This document shows positions 40,359-51,288 of a DNA stretch of 64,000 bases, piece after piece. Source of the DNA: Arthrobacter saudimassiliensis (GTDB lineage: Bacteria > Actinomycetota > Actinomycetes > Actinomycetales > Micrococcaceae); assembly GCA_900016675.1 (NCBI GenBank), contig LN483070.1:1612001-1676000 (forward strand). Reading direction: 5' to 3'. The position numbers and the translations under genes were made by a program. Each line of letters starts with the position of its first letter. Position 1 is the stretch's first letter. The notes beneath the pieces were generated by a model. The model worked only from the letters and a program-made list of their open reading frames with translations, searched no databases and was not told where the DNA came from.

Positions 40359-41486
40359 CTACACCGTCACCAGCGGGCGCAGGGCCGCCATCATGGCTTC
40401 GCCGATTCCGGGGACGGCGTCCAGGTCCTCCACCGAGGCGAAACCGCCGTGCTCGGTGCGCCACTGGAGGATTCGTTCGGCCAGCACCGGCCCTACCCGG
40501 GGAAGGTCCTGCAGACGCGCTGCGTCCGCGGTATTCAGGTTGACCGGTTCGCCGGCGGCACCGTCGGGCGCCGCCTCCGGGCTTCCGGAGTCGGCCGGCT
40601 GGGTCCCTGCGGCCGGCGCGGGCTGGGCCGGGGATCCGGGCGGCTGGTCCTTGGTCGGCACGAGGAGCATCATGCCGTCGTGCAGCGGGGCAGCCAGGTT
40701 CACCCCCGCGGGATGTGCGTCGGCGGTCAGTCCGCCGGCTGCGGCCACGGCGTCGGCCGCCCGGGCGCCGGTGGGGACCCGCACCACGCCGGGATGCGCG
40801 ACGGCTCCGGCAACGTGCACGACGTAGCCCTCGACGGCGGCTCCGTCTTTGCGGTTCGGCCCGGCGTCGCCGCGTTCGCCGCTGTTCGGAGCGGCTGCTG
40901 CCCCCGGTGCCGGGCCGGCTGCCGCCGTGCCCGCAGCCGAGGCCGCTGCCGTCCCGGGTGCCTCCGCCTGCCCTGTGGCGTCCGGACGTCCCGGGGCGGG
41001 TGCGGCGTCGGCCGACAGCTCCACCGAGGCAACCTCCCGTGCGCCCGGGTTGACCAGCAGGCTGCGCCCGAGCACAAAGCCTGCGGCCAGGATCAGGGCC
41101 AGGACGGCGGCACGCAGCGGCATGCCCCAGCGCCGCCGGGGCGCCTCCGTCTCCGTCGGCCAGCGATGTGTCGCCCGGCCTGCCCGCCCGGCATCCGCGG
41201 CCGCCCCGGCCGATCCGCCCGCCCCGCCTGCTGACTCGGTCAGGTTCCCGGCCTCCGAGACGATGCCGGTATCAGGCTCGGCCTCCGACACGGTGCCGGC
41301 CTTGGGCGCGGTTCCAATCCCGGTCGCGGGGACGGCATCGGCACTTTCCCCGCGGCGGACCGCCCGCTGCTCCGTCTCCCCTGCCCGCAGCGGTCCGGAG
41401 GCCCGGCGGCGTGGCGTCGCGGACCGGGACCGGGAAGACAGCGGGGGCAGCGGTGGATCCAAGGGCGTCCGGGGCGGCTCGTACAT
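40359..41486 (-). CDS. comEA: ComEA-like DNA-binding protein (SLBB + helix-hairpin-helix)
   Basis: The protein (about 375 residues) has a Pro/Arg/Gly-rich cytoplasmic N-terminus, one membrane helix (about 130-152), a long Ala/Gly/Pro linker, an SLBB domain (YVVHVAGAVAHPGVVRVP), and a C-terminal helix-hairpin-helix domain (VNLNTADAARLQDLPRVGP, with a second half ending ALRPLVTV). It binds incoming double-stranded DNA outside the membrane. I chose the ATG at 41486, 7 nt after TATCGT; a GTG at 41510 is possible. Just upstream of comEC. Confidence 0.88.
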   Translation of the reverse strand: MYEPPRTPLDPPLPPLSSRSRSATPRRRASGPLRAGETEQRAVRRGESADAVPATGIGTAPKAGTVSEAEPDTGIVSEAGNLTESAGGAGGSAGAAADAGRAGRATHRWPTETEAPRRRWGMPLRAAVLALILAAGFVLGRSLLVNPGAREVASVELSADAAPAPGRPDATGQAEAPGTAAASAAGTAAAGPAPGAAAAPNSGERGDAGPNRKDGAAVEGYVVHVAGAVAHPGVVRVPTGARAADAVAAAGGLTADAHPAGVNLAAPLHDGMMLLVPTKDQPPGSPAQPAPAAGTQPADSGSPEAAPDGAAGEPVNLNTADAARLQDLPRVGPVLAERILQWRTEHGGFASVEDLDAVPGIGEAMMAALRPLVTV

Positions 41487-41493
41487 GAACGCG

Positions 41494-41499
41494 ACGATA
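41494..41499 (-). promoter_or_regulatory. Candidate -10 box for comEA
   Basis: TATCGT on the - strand lies 7 nt before the ATG at 41486, matching the leaderless pattern. It would give comEA-comEC a promoter separate from degV. Confidence 0.35.
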
Positions 41500-41594
41500 G
41501 GCCGGGGCACGGCAGCGTCCGCAGCCGGGTGTCCCCGCTGTGGGCTCCGGGCAGGCTGCCGGGCCTGTCCGACCGCTGTGGAGGAGAGGCTTCG

Positions 41595-42584
41595 CTAAGG
41601 TGCGCCGGCGCCGGCAGCGGCACCGGGCGCGTTTCGGCCGGACGGGCCTGTCCCGCCCGGCACCCCGCCGGCCACGACGACGGCGAGGACGCCGAGCCCC
41701 GCGTGTGCGGCCAGCACGGCCGGCAGCCGGGACGAGAGCACCTCGGTGCCCGGAGCGGCGGCGCGCAGGGCCGCCGCCAGCCGGTCCGCCTCCGGCTCGT
41801 TCCCGAAGTGGTGGACGGCCGCCTGGACCCGGCCGGAACGGCCGCGGATATCGGCCACGACGAGTTCCTGCAGCCGGGCCAGGGCCCGGGGCGCGGTGCG
41901 GATGCGTTCCAGCGGCACCACGGCGCCGTCGCGGATGGTCAGGATCGGCTTGACCGCGAGGAGCGTGCCGAGCCAGCCGGCGGCCGCGCCGATCCGCCCG
42001 CCGCGGCGCAGCTGTTCGAGGCTGGGGACGTAGAACAGGATGCGGCAGGTGCCGGCCGTCATGCCGGCGGTTTCCGCGATGTCCTCGGCGGTACCGCCGG
42101 CCGCTGCGTTCAGGGCCGCTTCACGGACGGCGAAGCCGAGGCCCATGGCCACGCTGCCGGTATCGACGACGGTGACGGGGATGTCCACCAGCCGCGCCGC
42201 CAGCCGCGCGGCGTCGGCGGTTCCGGACAGCCGCGCCGAGAGGTGCAGTGAGACCACCGCGTCGAAGCCTTCATCGGCCAGCTGCCGATAGGCGGCTTCG
42301 AACCGCCCCGGCGCGGGCCGGGAGGTCTGCACGGGCGAGCCCTGCGCGAGGGCCAGCGCGAGGGCCGGCGTCGCGTCGTCGGTGCCCTCGGAGAGCACCT
42401 GCTCGCCGATGGTCACCGGCATCGGCACGACCCGTACCAGCCGGGCAATGGCCGGGGTCGGCGCCCACCCGTCCGGCAGCGCGCAGGATGAATCGGTCAC
42501 GACGGCGACGCGGGGCGCCGGAACTGCTCCGGCGCCCCGCGCACGGGACCTTCGCGGGAAGGTCAGCCGTTCGCGCCAGTCCAT
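41595..42584 (-). CDS. DegV family fatty-acid-binding protein
   Basis: The 329-residue DegV protein has VAVVTDSSCALP near the start and the conserved S-x-T/P-S region (GSPVQTSRPAPG), then SLHLSARLSGT and a C-terminal GFAVREA / GAVVPLERIR region. DegV-type FakB proteins bind fatty acids so FakA can phosphorylate them. Whether a fakA partner exists is not visible here. It starts 10 nt after the leuS stop and is followed by comEA. Confidence 0.92.
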   Translation of the reverse strand: MDWRERLTFPRRSRARGAGAVPAPRVAVVTDSSCALPDGWAPTPAIARLVRVVPMPVTIGEQVLSEGTDDATPALALALAQGSPVQTSRPAPGRFEAAYRQLADEGFDAVVSLHLSARLSGTADAARLAARLVDIPVTVVDTGSVAMGLGFAVREAALNAAAGGTAEDIAETAGMTAGTCRILFYVPSLEQLRRGGRIGAAAGWLGTLLAVKPILTIRDGAVVPLERIRTAPRALARLQELVVADIRGRSGRVQAAVHHFGNEPEADRLAAALRAAAPGTEVLSSRLPAVLAAHAGLGVLAVVVAGGVPGGTGPSGRNAPGAAAGAGAP

Positions 42585-42594
42585 GGTCGGTGGA

Positions 42595-45093
<2,499 letters not shown>

Positions 45094-45188
45094 TGTTGCT
45101 TCGCCCTTGTCCTCTATGAAAATCCTCAGGTACCGCTGCTGCGTCGGCAGCGCCCTCGCGGGGCCCTGCCGGTTCTCCCCAGACACAC

Positions 45189-45214
45189 AAAAGCCCCTCG
45201 ACTCAGCAAGGGGC
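45189..45214 (-). terminator. Attenuator terminator in the leuS leader
   Basis: On the - strand an 8-bp stem (GCCCCUUG with CGAGGGGC, one G-U pair) has a 6-nt loop (45193-45214) and is followed by UUUU (45189-45192). It lies about 95 nt before the leuS start and downstream of the leader ORF, the usual place for a transcription attenuator. Confidence 0.8.
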
Positions 45215-45215
45215 G

Positions 45216-45238
45216 GCCGCGCACGGAACGTGCGCGGC
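45216..45238 (-). promoter_or_regulatory. Leader hairpin between the leader ORF and the attenuator
   Basis: Perfect 10-bp stem (GCCGCGCACG with CGTGCGCGGC) and a 3-nt loop, starting at the last base of the leader stop codon. It is probably the pause hairpin or part of the antitermination switch; the competing structure is not clear by eye. Confidence 0.7.
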
Positions 45239-45264
45239 TAGCTAAGGAGAAGCAGTGCGGTCAT
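45238..45264 (-). CDS. leuS leader peptide with four consecutive Leu codons
   Basis: An 8-codon ORF encoding MTALLLLS, ATG start and TAG stop, with Leu codons CTG, CTT, CTC, CTT. It overlaps the last codons and stop of the upstream SDR gene in another frame. Its ATG lies 6 nt after a TACAGT box. It is far too short for routine gene calling, but the Leu run right before a terminator upstream of leuS makes chance unlikely. Confidence 0.8.
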   Translation of the reverse strand: MTALLLLS

Positions 45265-46261
45265 CTTTCCACTGTACCGCAGGCGCGGCGGCAGCGGGCG
45301 GGGATGACCGGCGGGCGTCGCGGAAGGCCAGGAAGGCCTCGCGGGACGTGTAGCGGGGAACGTAGCCGAACTGTTCCTTGAGCGCGGTGTTGTCCAGGAC
45401 CGGCCGCCAGCGCAGGAACCGCACCTGCTCGGGCCCGTGGACGGTCAGGCCGAGCCGGCGCCCGATCCGCAGCGCCGCGCCGAGCAGGGCCGGCGGGACC
45501 GTGACGGTGCGTTTGCCCAGCAGCCGGGCCAGCTCGTCGACGCCGAGCCAGCCGTCGCCGGCCACGTTGTAGGTGCCGCTGATGCCTTCGACGGCGGCGC
45601 GCACCATGCACGCGGCGACGTCTTCGTCCCAGATGAAGACGAAGGGCGAGTCACTGCCGGCGACCTTCAGCAGCCGCGGCGCGTCGAACAGGGCGGTGAT
45701 CTGGTTCCGCACGCCGGTGCCCAGGATGGTGCCGATCCGGAAGACGGTCTGCTCCAGCTCGGGGTGCGCCGCGCGGTACCGGGCAAGCTCCTCCTCGACC
45801 AGGCGCTTGTGCCGGCTGTAGGCGAATTCGTCGTTGCCGCGCAGCGGGTCCGACTCGCGCAGCGGCACCGGGTTGTCCGGATGGTAGCCGTAGGCCGCGC
45901 CGGAGGAGGAGACGATGATCCGTCCGACGCCGGCCGCGACGCACCCGGCGAGGACGTTGCCGGTACCGCCGACGTCGACCCGGTACTCCTGTTCACGGCT
46001 GGTGTTTTTGCCGGGGTTGACGATGGCCGCCAGATGGACGACCGTGTCGATCCGGTGCTCGGCGAGGACGGCCCCGACCGCCGGGTCGCAGACGTCGGCG
46101 GCGGCGTAGGCGACGCCGTCCAGGCGCCGCCCATCCGCCGGCGGGCGCAGGTCCAGGCTGAGGATGTGGTCGACGCCGGCGGAGTGCGCCAGCCGGGCGA
46201 TCACGGCGCTGCCGAGGAACCCGTTGCCCCCGGTGACGCAGATCCGGCGTCCGTTGCTCAT
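45242..46261 (-). CDS. NAD-dependent epimerase/dehydratase family (SDR) protein
   Basis: The 339-residue extended SDR has the NAD-binding motif TGGNGFLG (residues about 10-17), the SSSGAAYGY serine region and the catalytic YxxxK as YSRHK. Relatives include nucleotide-sugar epimerases and 3-beta-hydroxysteroid dehydrogenases; the substrate is unknown. The ATG overlaps the BASS stop by 4 bp. A longer open frame extends upstream but is inside the transporter gene. The 3' end overlaps the leuS leader peptide. It is the last gene of the FMO-BASS-SDR operon. Confidence 0.88.
   Translation of the reverse strand: MSNGRRICVTGGNGFLGSAVIARLAHSAGVDHILSLDLRPPADGRRLDGVAYAAADVCDPAVGAVLAEHRIDTVVHLAAIVNPGKNTSREQEYRVDVGGTGNVLAGCVAAGVGRIIVSSSGAAYGYHPDNPVPLRESDPLRGNDEFAYSRHKRLVEEELARYRAAHPELEQTVFRIGTILGTGVRNQITALFDAPRLLKVAGSDSPFVFIWDEDVAACMVRAAVEGISGTYNVAGDGWLGVDELARLLGKRTVTVPPALLGAALRIGRRLGLTVHGPEQVRFLRWRPVLDNTALKEQFGYVPRYTSREAFLAFRDARRSSPPAAAAPAVQWKDDRTASP
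45271..45276 (-). promoter_or_regulatory. Candidate -10 box for the leuS leader
   Basis: TACAGT lies 6 nt before the leader ATG at 45264, the same spacing as in the leuA leader. It sits inside the SDR coding region. There is no clear -35. Confidence 0.55.
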
Positions 46262-47235
46262 TGTGTGGTCTCCCCCGTGGTGTCGGTGCTGCCGGTGCGG
46301 CCGGCCGTGCCTGCGGCGTGCTCCGCCGGTTGCGCCCGTCCGGCGGGCGGGCGCCGCCGCCAGAGCGAGGCGAGCACGAGGCCGGCGATGATGTCCCAGA
46401 TCCCCCACCAGGCGGTGACCATGGCCATGCCGCCCAGCCCGGCGAAGAACGTCAGGGTCAGGCCCAGCCCGAGCCCGGTGTTGCGGGCCCCCACTTCGAA
46501 GGTGACCGCGCGGCGGCTGTCCTCGGGCAGCCGCACCAGGGCGGCGGCGAAGTAGCCGACGGCGAGGGCGATGGCGTCGTGCAGCAGGACGACCAGGAAG
46601 ATGATGCCGAAGTGGTCCTTGAGGGCGCCCAGGTTCGAGGCGGTACCGGCGATGATGAAGGCCAGCAGCGCGAGCATGCCGATCCGCTGCACCCAGGGGC
46701 GCAGGCGGACCACGAGGCCGGGGAATCGGCGTGCCAGCGGCATGCCCAGCGCGAAGGGCAGCCCGATGATCAGCAGCACCTGGAGCAGCAGCTCCCACCG
46801 GTCGAGTTCGAAGTCGCGGAGCAGGGCCGCCGTGCCGGGCAGCAGGTTCGCCCACAGCGCGACGTTCAGGGGCATCACGGCGATGGCGACCAGGTTCGAG
46901 ACCGCCGTCATCGACGCGGAGAGCGCAACGTTGCCGCCGGCCCGGTAGGTCAGGACGTTCGAGATGCCGCCGGGCGGGCAGCAGGCCACCAGGATCATGC
47001 CCAGCGCCACCGAGTCCGGCGGGCGCAGCAGCAGCGCCAGGCCGACGGTCGCGGCGGGAAGCAGCAGGTACTGGGCGCAGACGCCGAGCACCATCGCCCG
47101 CGGCTGCCGGGCCACCTGGCGGAAATCCTCCGCCTTCACCTCCAGGGCGATGCCCAGGATGATGATGCCCAGGACGACGTTCAGCACCACCAGTGACAGC
47201 GGGCTGAAGCTGAGGACGACCGAATCAATGGGCAT
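46258..47235 (-). CDS. Bile acid:sodium symporter (BASS) family transporter
   Basis: The 325-residue membrane protein has about nine or ten hydrophobic segments with BASS family features: LACCPPGGISN-like motif (here VACCPPGGISNVLTYRAGG), and FEVGARNTGLGL in the second half. BASS transporters move bile acids, pantoate, pyruvate or other organic anions. The substrate cannot be told. The protein has a Pro/Ala/Thr-rich hydrophilic C-terminal tail of about 35 residues. It overlaps the FMO gene at its start and the SDR gene at its end. Confidence 0.9.
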   Translation of the reverse strand: MPIDSVVLSFSPLSLVVLNVVLGIIILGIALEVKAEDFRQVARQPRAMVLGVCAQYLLLPAATVGLALLLRPPDSVALGMILVACCPPGGISNVLTYRAGGNVALSASMTAVSNLVAIAVMPLNVALWANLLPGTAALLRDFELDRWELLLQVLLIIGLPFALGMPLARRFPGLVVRLRPWVQRIGMLALLAFIIAGTASNLGALKDHFGIIFLVVLLHDAIALAVGYFAAALVRLPEDSRRAVTFEVGARNTGLGLGLTLTFFAGLGGMAMVTAWWGIWDIIAGLVLASLWRRRPPAGRAQPAEHAAGTAGRTGSTDTTGETTQ

Positions 47236-48556
47236 CGGCGTGCTCCCGGGGCTCGTCCAGGAGGCCCTGGTGCCGGGCCAGCTCGGCGCGGTAGGCGTCC
47301 TTGTTCACGTAGTAGCTCATGCGGTCCAGGCCCAGGTAGCGGTAGCCGCCGGTAACGTCGGGGCTCGGTCCGGCGAGGCGGCGGCTGAAGTCGGCGGCGG
47401 CGGCCGGCTCGCCGTCCTGCGCGGCGAGGTAGGCCGCCACCAGGTCCGCCTGCGCGGCCCGTCCCTGCCACCCCAGCCCGGAGGCCTCGACCATGCCGAC
47501 CACGAACAGGCCCGGCGCGGAGCGGCTGAAGATGTTCAGGTACAGCTGCGGTGAGGCGCCCCGCCAGTCCAGCAGGGCGGAGTCCAGGTACGGATAGTGC
47601 AGCCGGTAGCCGGTGGCGCAGAGGATCAGGTCGTAGTCGCCGCTGCCGCCGTCGGTGAAGTGCACCGTGGTTCCGTCCAGGCGTTCGACGTCGGCGCGCA
47701 CCCGCAGGTCGCCCTGGCCCAGGTGCTGGAGGATCAGCGAGTTGACCACCGGGTGGGATTCGTAGATGCGGTAGTCCGGCTTGGGGAAGCCGAACCGGGC
47801 GGGGTCGCCGGTGAAGAGGCGCAGCAGCCGTTTGTCGAGGAACTGCTTGAGCGGGCGGGGCAGCGGGCGGCCCTGGTTGAGGGTGTCGGTGGGCCGGCCG
47901 AAGACGTACTTGGGCACGAAGTAGTAGCCGCGCCGGACGCTGATGTCCACGGCGGCGGCGTGGTGGACCGCGTCGACGGCGATGTCGCAGCCGCTGTTGC
48001 CGGCCCCGACGATCAGCACGCGCCTGCCGGCCAGTTCGGTGCCGGACCGGTACCGCGCGGCGTGCCGGATCTCGCCGTCGAAACTGCCGGCGAAGGCGGG
48101 CAGCGCCGGTTCGTGCAGGGTGCCGGAGGCGGCGACGACGGCGCGGAAACGCTCGGTGTGCTCCCCGCCCCTGTCGCGCCAGGTCAGCTGCCAGCCGCCG
48201 TCGGCGGCCGGGACCGCGGAGAGCACTTCGGCCGAGAAGCGGATCCGCTCCCGAAGCCGGAAGTTATCAGCGTAGCTGTGGAAGTAGCGGTGCAGATGGC
48301 GGTGCCCGGGGTAATCGGGCGTGCCGTCCGGCATCGGGAACTCCGTGAACTCGGTGGTGGTGCGTGAGGAGATCAGATGCGCGGATTCGTAGACGGTGCT
48401 CGCCGGGTTCCCGATGTTCCACAGGCCGCCGACGTCGGTGTGCTTTTCGAAGCCCGTGAAGGACAGGCCGCGCCGGTCCAGGCTGCGCATGGCGGCCAGG
48501 CCGGACGGACCGGCGCCGATGACGGCCACCGGCAGGGATGCAGTTGGGAGGTGCAC
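47225..48556 (-). CDS. Flavin-containing monooxygenase (FMO family)
   Basis: The 443-residue flavoprotein has the FAD motif GAGPSG (about residues 14-19), a second dinucleotide site LIVGAGNSGCD for NADPH, and between them the FMO fingerprint F-x-G-x-x-x-H (FDGEIRHAARY). Class B monooxygenases of this type oxidise nitrogen, sulfur or, as Baeyer-Villiger enzymes, ketones. The GTG start at 48556 follows GTGGAAC. It overlaps the BASS gene by 11 bp. It is the first gene of the three-gene operon, with possible operators just upstream. Confidence 0.9.
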   Translation of the reverse strand: MHLPTASLPVAVIGAGPSGLAAMRSLDRRGLSFTGFEKHTDVGGLWNIGNPASTVYESAHLISSRTTTEFTEFPMPDGTPDYPGHRHLHRYFHSYADNFRLRERIRFSAEVLSAVPAADGGWQLTWRDRGGEHTERFRAVVAASGTLHEPALPAFAGSFDGEIRHAARYRSGTELAGRRVLIVGAGNSGCDIAVDAVHHAAAVDISVRRGYYFVPKYVFGRPTDTLNQGRPLPRPLKQFLDKRLLRLFTGDPARFGFPKPDYRIYESHPVVNSLILQHLGQGDLRVRADVERLDGTTVHFTDGGSGDYDLILCATGYRLHYPYLDSALLDWRGASPQLYLNIFSRSAPGLFVVGMVEASGLGWQGRAAQADLVAAYLAAQDGEPAAAADFSRRLAGPSPDVTGGYRYLGLDRMSYYVNKDAYRAELARHQGLLDEPREHADAH

Positions 48557-48569
48557 GTGGTTCCACTTC

Positions 48570-48593
48570 TGTGATGCGCGTCACCGTTGACGC
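48570..48593. promoter_or_regulatory. Candidate operators upstream of the FMO operon
   Basis: TGTGA-N6-TCACC (48570-48585) resembles a CRP/GlxR-type site with one mismatch. Overlapping it is the dyad GCGTCA-CCGT-TGACGC (48578-48593), typical in size of a TetR- or MarR-type operator. Both are 14-37 nt upstream of the FMO start. Confidence 0.4.
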
Positions 48594-48684
48594 TGCGCAG
48601 ACGCTACCGGCACTCCGCGAACCGGGTCAAGGAACGCGCCGCAGCGGCGCGAACATGACGCCGGCGGGCCGGGGCGAAACGCAG

Positions 48685-48714
48685 CGGGCCCCGGCGGAAA
48701 CCCGCCGGGGCCCG
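48685..48714 (-). terminator. Hairpin after glpK
   Basis: Perfect 13-bp arms (48685-48697 and 48702-48714) with a 4-nt loop, 22 nt past the glpK stop. GC-rich, without a U-run. Confidence 0.6.
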
Positions 48715-48735
48715 GCCGCATGGCGCGGCTGCTGC

Positions 48736-50262
48736 CTACTTCACGTCGTCATCGACCCAGTCGAAGGTCTTGGTGACGGCCTTCTTCCACTGCCGCATCT
48801 GCCGGTCCTGCTCGGCCTGGTCCATCTGCGGCGTCCACCGCTTGTCTTCGTTCCAGTTGCGGCCGAGCTCATCGGTGTCGTTCCAGTAGCCGACGGCAAG
48901 TCCCGCGGCGTAGGCCGCGCCGAGGGACGTGGTCTCGATGACCTCGGGGCGCACCACGTCGACCCCGAGGATGTCGGCCTGGAACTGCATGAGCGCGTCG
49001 TTGGCAACCATGCCGCCGTCGACCCGCAGCTCCGTGAGCGGAACGCCGGAGTCCGCGTTGACGGCGTCGAGCACCTCACGGGTCTGGAACGCGGTGGCCT
49101 CGAGGGCGGCGCGGGCGATGTGGTTCCTGTTGACGAACCGGGTGAGGCCGACGATCGCGCCGCGGGCGTCGGAGCGCCAGTAGGGGGCGAAGAGGCCGGA
49201 GAACGCGGGGACGATGTACACGCCGCCGTTGTCCTCCACCTTTTCGGCCAGCTGCTCGATCTCGGGGGCGCTGTTGATCATGCCGAGGTTGTCGCGCAGC
49301 CACTGCACCAGCGAGCCGGTCACGGCGATGGAGCCTTCGAGCGCGTAGACCGGGGCGGCGTCGCCCAGCTTGTAGGCAACGGTGGTGATCAGCCCGTTCT
49401 CGGACTTCACGATCTCCTCACCGGTGTTGAAGATCAGGAAGCAGCCGGTGCCGTAGGTGTTCTTGGCCGCGCCCTTGCCGAACGCCGCCTGGCCGAAGGT
49501 GGCGGCCTGCTGGTCGCCCAGGATGCCGGCAACCGGCGTCTCGCGCAGCAGCTGCGAGCCGGCGACGGTGCCGTAGACCTCGGAGGAGGACTTGATTTCG
49601 GGCATCATCGACCGCGGCACGCCGAAGATCCCGAGGATCTCGTCGTCCCACTGCAGCGTCTCCAGGTCCATGAACAGGGTTCGGGAGGCGTTGGTGACGT
49701 CGGTGACGTGCACTCCCCCGTTGGTGCCGCCGGTCAGGTTCCAGATCACCCAGGAGTCGGTGTTGCCGAACAGCAGGTCTCCCCGCTCGGCCTTCTCGCG
49801 GGCGCCCTCGACGTTGTCGAGGATCCACTTGATCTTGGTGCCGGAGAAATAGGTCGCCAGCGGAAGCCCGGTCTTGTCCTTGAACCGGTCCAGGCCGCCC
49901 TCGGCGGCCAGTTCGTTGACGATCGGCTGGGTGCGGGTGTCCTGCCACACGATGGCGTTGTACACCGGCTTGCCGGTGGTCTTGTCCCACACGACGGCGG
50001 TTTCGCGCTGGTTGGTGATGCCGACGGCGGCGATGTCGTGACGGGTGAGGTTCGCCTTGGACAGGGCGGTGCCGACAACTTCGCGGACGTTGGTCCAGAT
50101 CTCCTCCGGGTCGTGCTCGACCCAGCCGGCACGCGGGAAGATCTGCTCGTGCTCAAGCTGGCCCACCGAGACGATGTTGCCGTCGTGGTCGAAGACGATC
50201 GCCCGGCTGCTGGTGGTGCCCTGGTCGATGGCGATGACGTACTGGGGTGTGTTCTCTGACAC
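48736..50262 (-). CDS. glpK: Glycerol kinase
   Basis: GlpK phosphorylates glycerol to sn-glycerol 3-phosphate. The 508-residue FGGY kinase has [11 protein letters not shown] at the start, the glycerol-site region with [19 protein letters not shown], and the C-terminal [18 protein letters not shown]. The ATG is 48 bp after glpF, so the two form an uptake and phosphorylation operon. No GlpR regulator or GlpD dehydrogenase is in this window. Confidence 0.97.
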   Translation of the reverse strand: MSENTPQYVIAIDQGTTSSRAIVFDHDGNIVSVGQLEHEQIFPRAGWVEHDPEEIWTNVREVVGTALSKANLTRHDIAAVGITNQRETAVVWDKTTGKPVYNAIVWQDTRTQPIVNELAAEGGLDRFKDKTGLPLATYFSGTKIKWILDNVEGAREKAERGDLLFGNTDSWVIWNLTGGTNGGVHVTDVTNASRTLFMDLETLQWDDEILGIFGVPRSMMPEIKSSSEVYGTVAGSQLLRETPVAGILGDQQAATFGQAAFGKGAAKNTYGTGCFLIFNTGEEIVKSENGLITTVAYKLGDAAPVYALEGSIAVTGSLVQWLRDNLGMINSAPEIEQLAEKVEDNGGVYIVPAFSGLFAPYWRSDARGAIVGLTRFVNRNHIARAALEATAFQTREVLDAVNADSGVPLTELRVDGGMVANDALMQFQADILGVDVVRPEVIETTSLGAAYAAGLAVGYWNDTDELGRNWNEDKRWTPQMDQAEQDRQMRQWKKAVTKTFDWVDDDVK

Positions 50263-50310
50263 GGTTCTGCTCCTCGAAATGCTGCGGACGGCGGACGGTG
50301 AAGGGGACGG

Positions 50311-51060
50311 CTAGACTTCGGGCAGCGGGATCCAGCCGGCCACGATGGCGCCCAGCGCGCCGCCGATGAGCGGGCCGACGACGGGAACCCACGAGTAGGC
50401 CCAGTCGGAGGCGCCCTTGTTCTTGATCGGCAGCAGGGCGTGCACAATGCGCGGGCCCAGGTCACGTGCCGGGTTGATGGCGTAGCCGGTCGGCCCGCCG
50501 AGGGAGGCGCCGATGCCGACGACCAGCAGGGCCACGGCCAGCGGCCCCAGTCCGGTGACCGTTCCGGCGAAGGCGAAGATGATGAAGACCAGCACGAAGG
50601 TGCCGACGATCTCGGTGACCAGGTTCCAGCCGTAGGAGCGGATGGCCGGTCCGGTGGAGAACACGCCCAGGATGTTGGCCGGGTCGGTCTCGTCGTCGAA
50701 CTGCTTCTTGTACGCGAGCCACACGATGAACGCACCGAGGATCGCGCCAACCATCTGGGCGGCGAAGTACGTCATGACCGCTGCGAAACTCATCGGCACG
50801 CCGGGCGCCAGTTCCTCCGCGCCGGACGCGACGAATCCGATCGTCACCGCCGGGTTGATGTGCGCGCCGGACATGGCCGACGCATAGACACCGGCGAACA
50901 CGCCGATGCCCCAGCCCCAGTTGACCATCAGGAAACCGCCGCCGTTGCCCTTGGTGCGTGCCAGGGCGACGTTCGCGACGACGCCGCAGCCAAGTATGAG
51001 CAGGATGGCGGTTCCCGCCAGCTCACTGACGAAAACCTCTCCTAAAGGCACCGTCTCCAT
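50311..51060 (-). CDS. glpF: Glycerol uptake facilitator (aquaporin family)
   Basis: The 249-residue MIP-family channel has six helices and two NPA boxes: NPA at 69-71 (AHINPAVT) and NPARD at 196-200 (YAINPARDLGPR). The Asp after the second NPA is typical of glycerol facilitators rather than pure water channels. I chose the ATG at 51060 because GGAG precedes it by 7 nt; a longer open frame upstream has no ribosome-binding site. It forms an operon with glpK. Confidence 0.96.
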   Translation of the reverse strand: METVPLGEVFVSELAGTAILLILGCGVVANVALARTKGNGGGFLMVNWGWGIGVFAGVYASAMSGAHINPAVTIGFVASGAEELAPGVPMSFAAVMTYFAAQMVGAILGAFIVWLAYKKQFDDETDPANILGVFSTGPAIRSYGWNLVTEIVGTFVLVFIIFAFAGTVTGLGPLAVALLVVGIGASLGGPTGYAINPARDLGPRIVHALLPIKNKGASDWAYSWVPVVGPLIGGALGAIVAGWIPLPEV

Positions 51061-51123
51061 CGACTTCTCCGATCCGTGGAATCCCAGCCGGCGGCGGGAG
51101 ACTCCCGGACCGGCTCTGACGTG

Positions 51124-51153
51124 TCCTGCGCAGGCCGGCGGGCATGCGCAGGA
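51124..51153. repeat. Inverted repeat upstream of glpF
   Basis: Perfect 9-bp arms TCCTGCGCA (51124-51132) and TGCGCAGGA (51145-51153) with a 12-nt centre, in the 241-bp divergent gap between glpF and the aldo-keto reductase. GTTAAT on the - strand at 51170-51175 could be the glpF -10, which would put the repeat in the leader or at the operator. Confidence 0.55.
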
Positions 51154-51288
51154 ACCATGCAACCAGCAAATTAACAGTTTCGCCATCAGCAATCGGCTGT
51201 GCTAGGGGTTTTGGCAGGTCCGGGCATGGATTGGCCCGCACGGCCCGGGCCGGAGGCGCGGGACGGCCGGCGCCGGACGCCGGTTCGG

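Noticed and set aside
45094-45186. Extended N-terminus of leuS (863-aa frame)
   Set aside because: This stretch lies after the leader terminator and is 5' UTR; a Shine-Dalgarno sequence supports the GTG at 45093.
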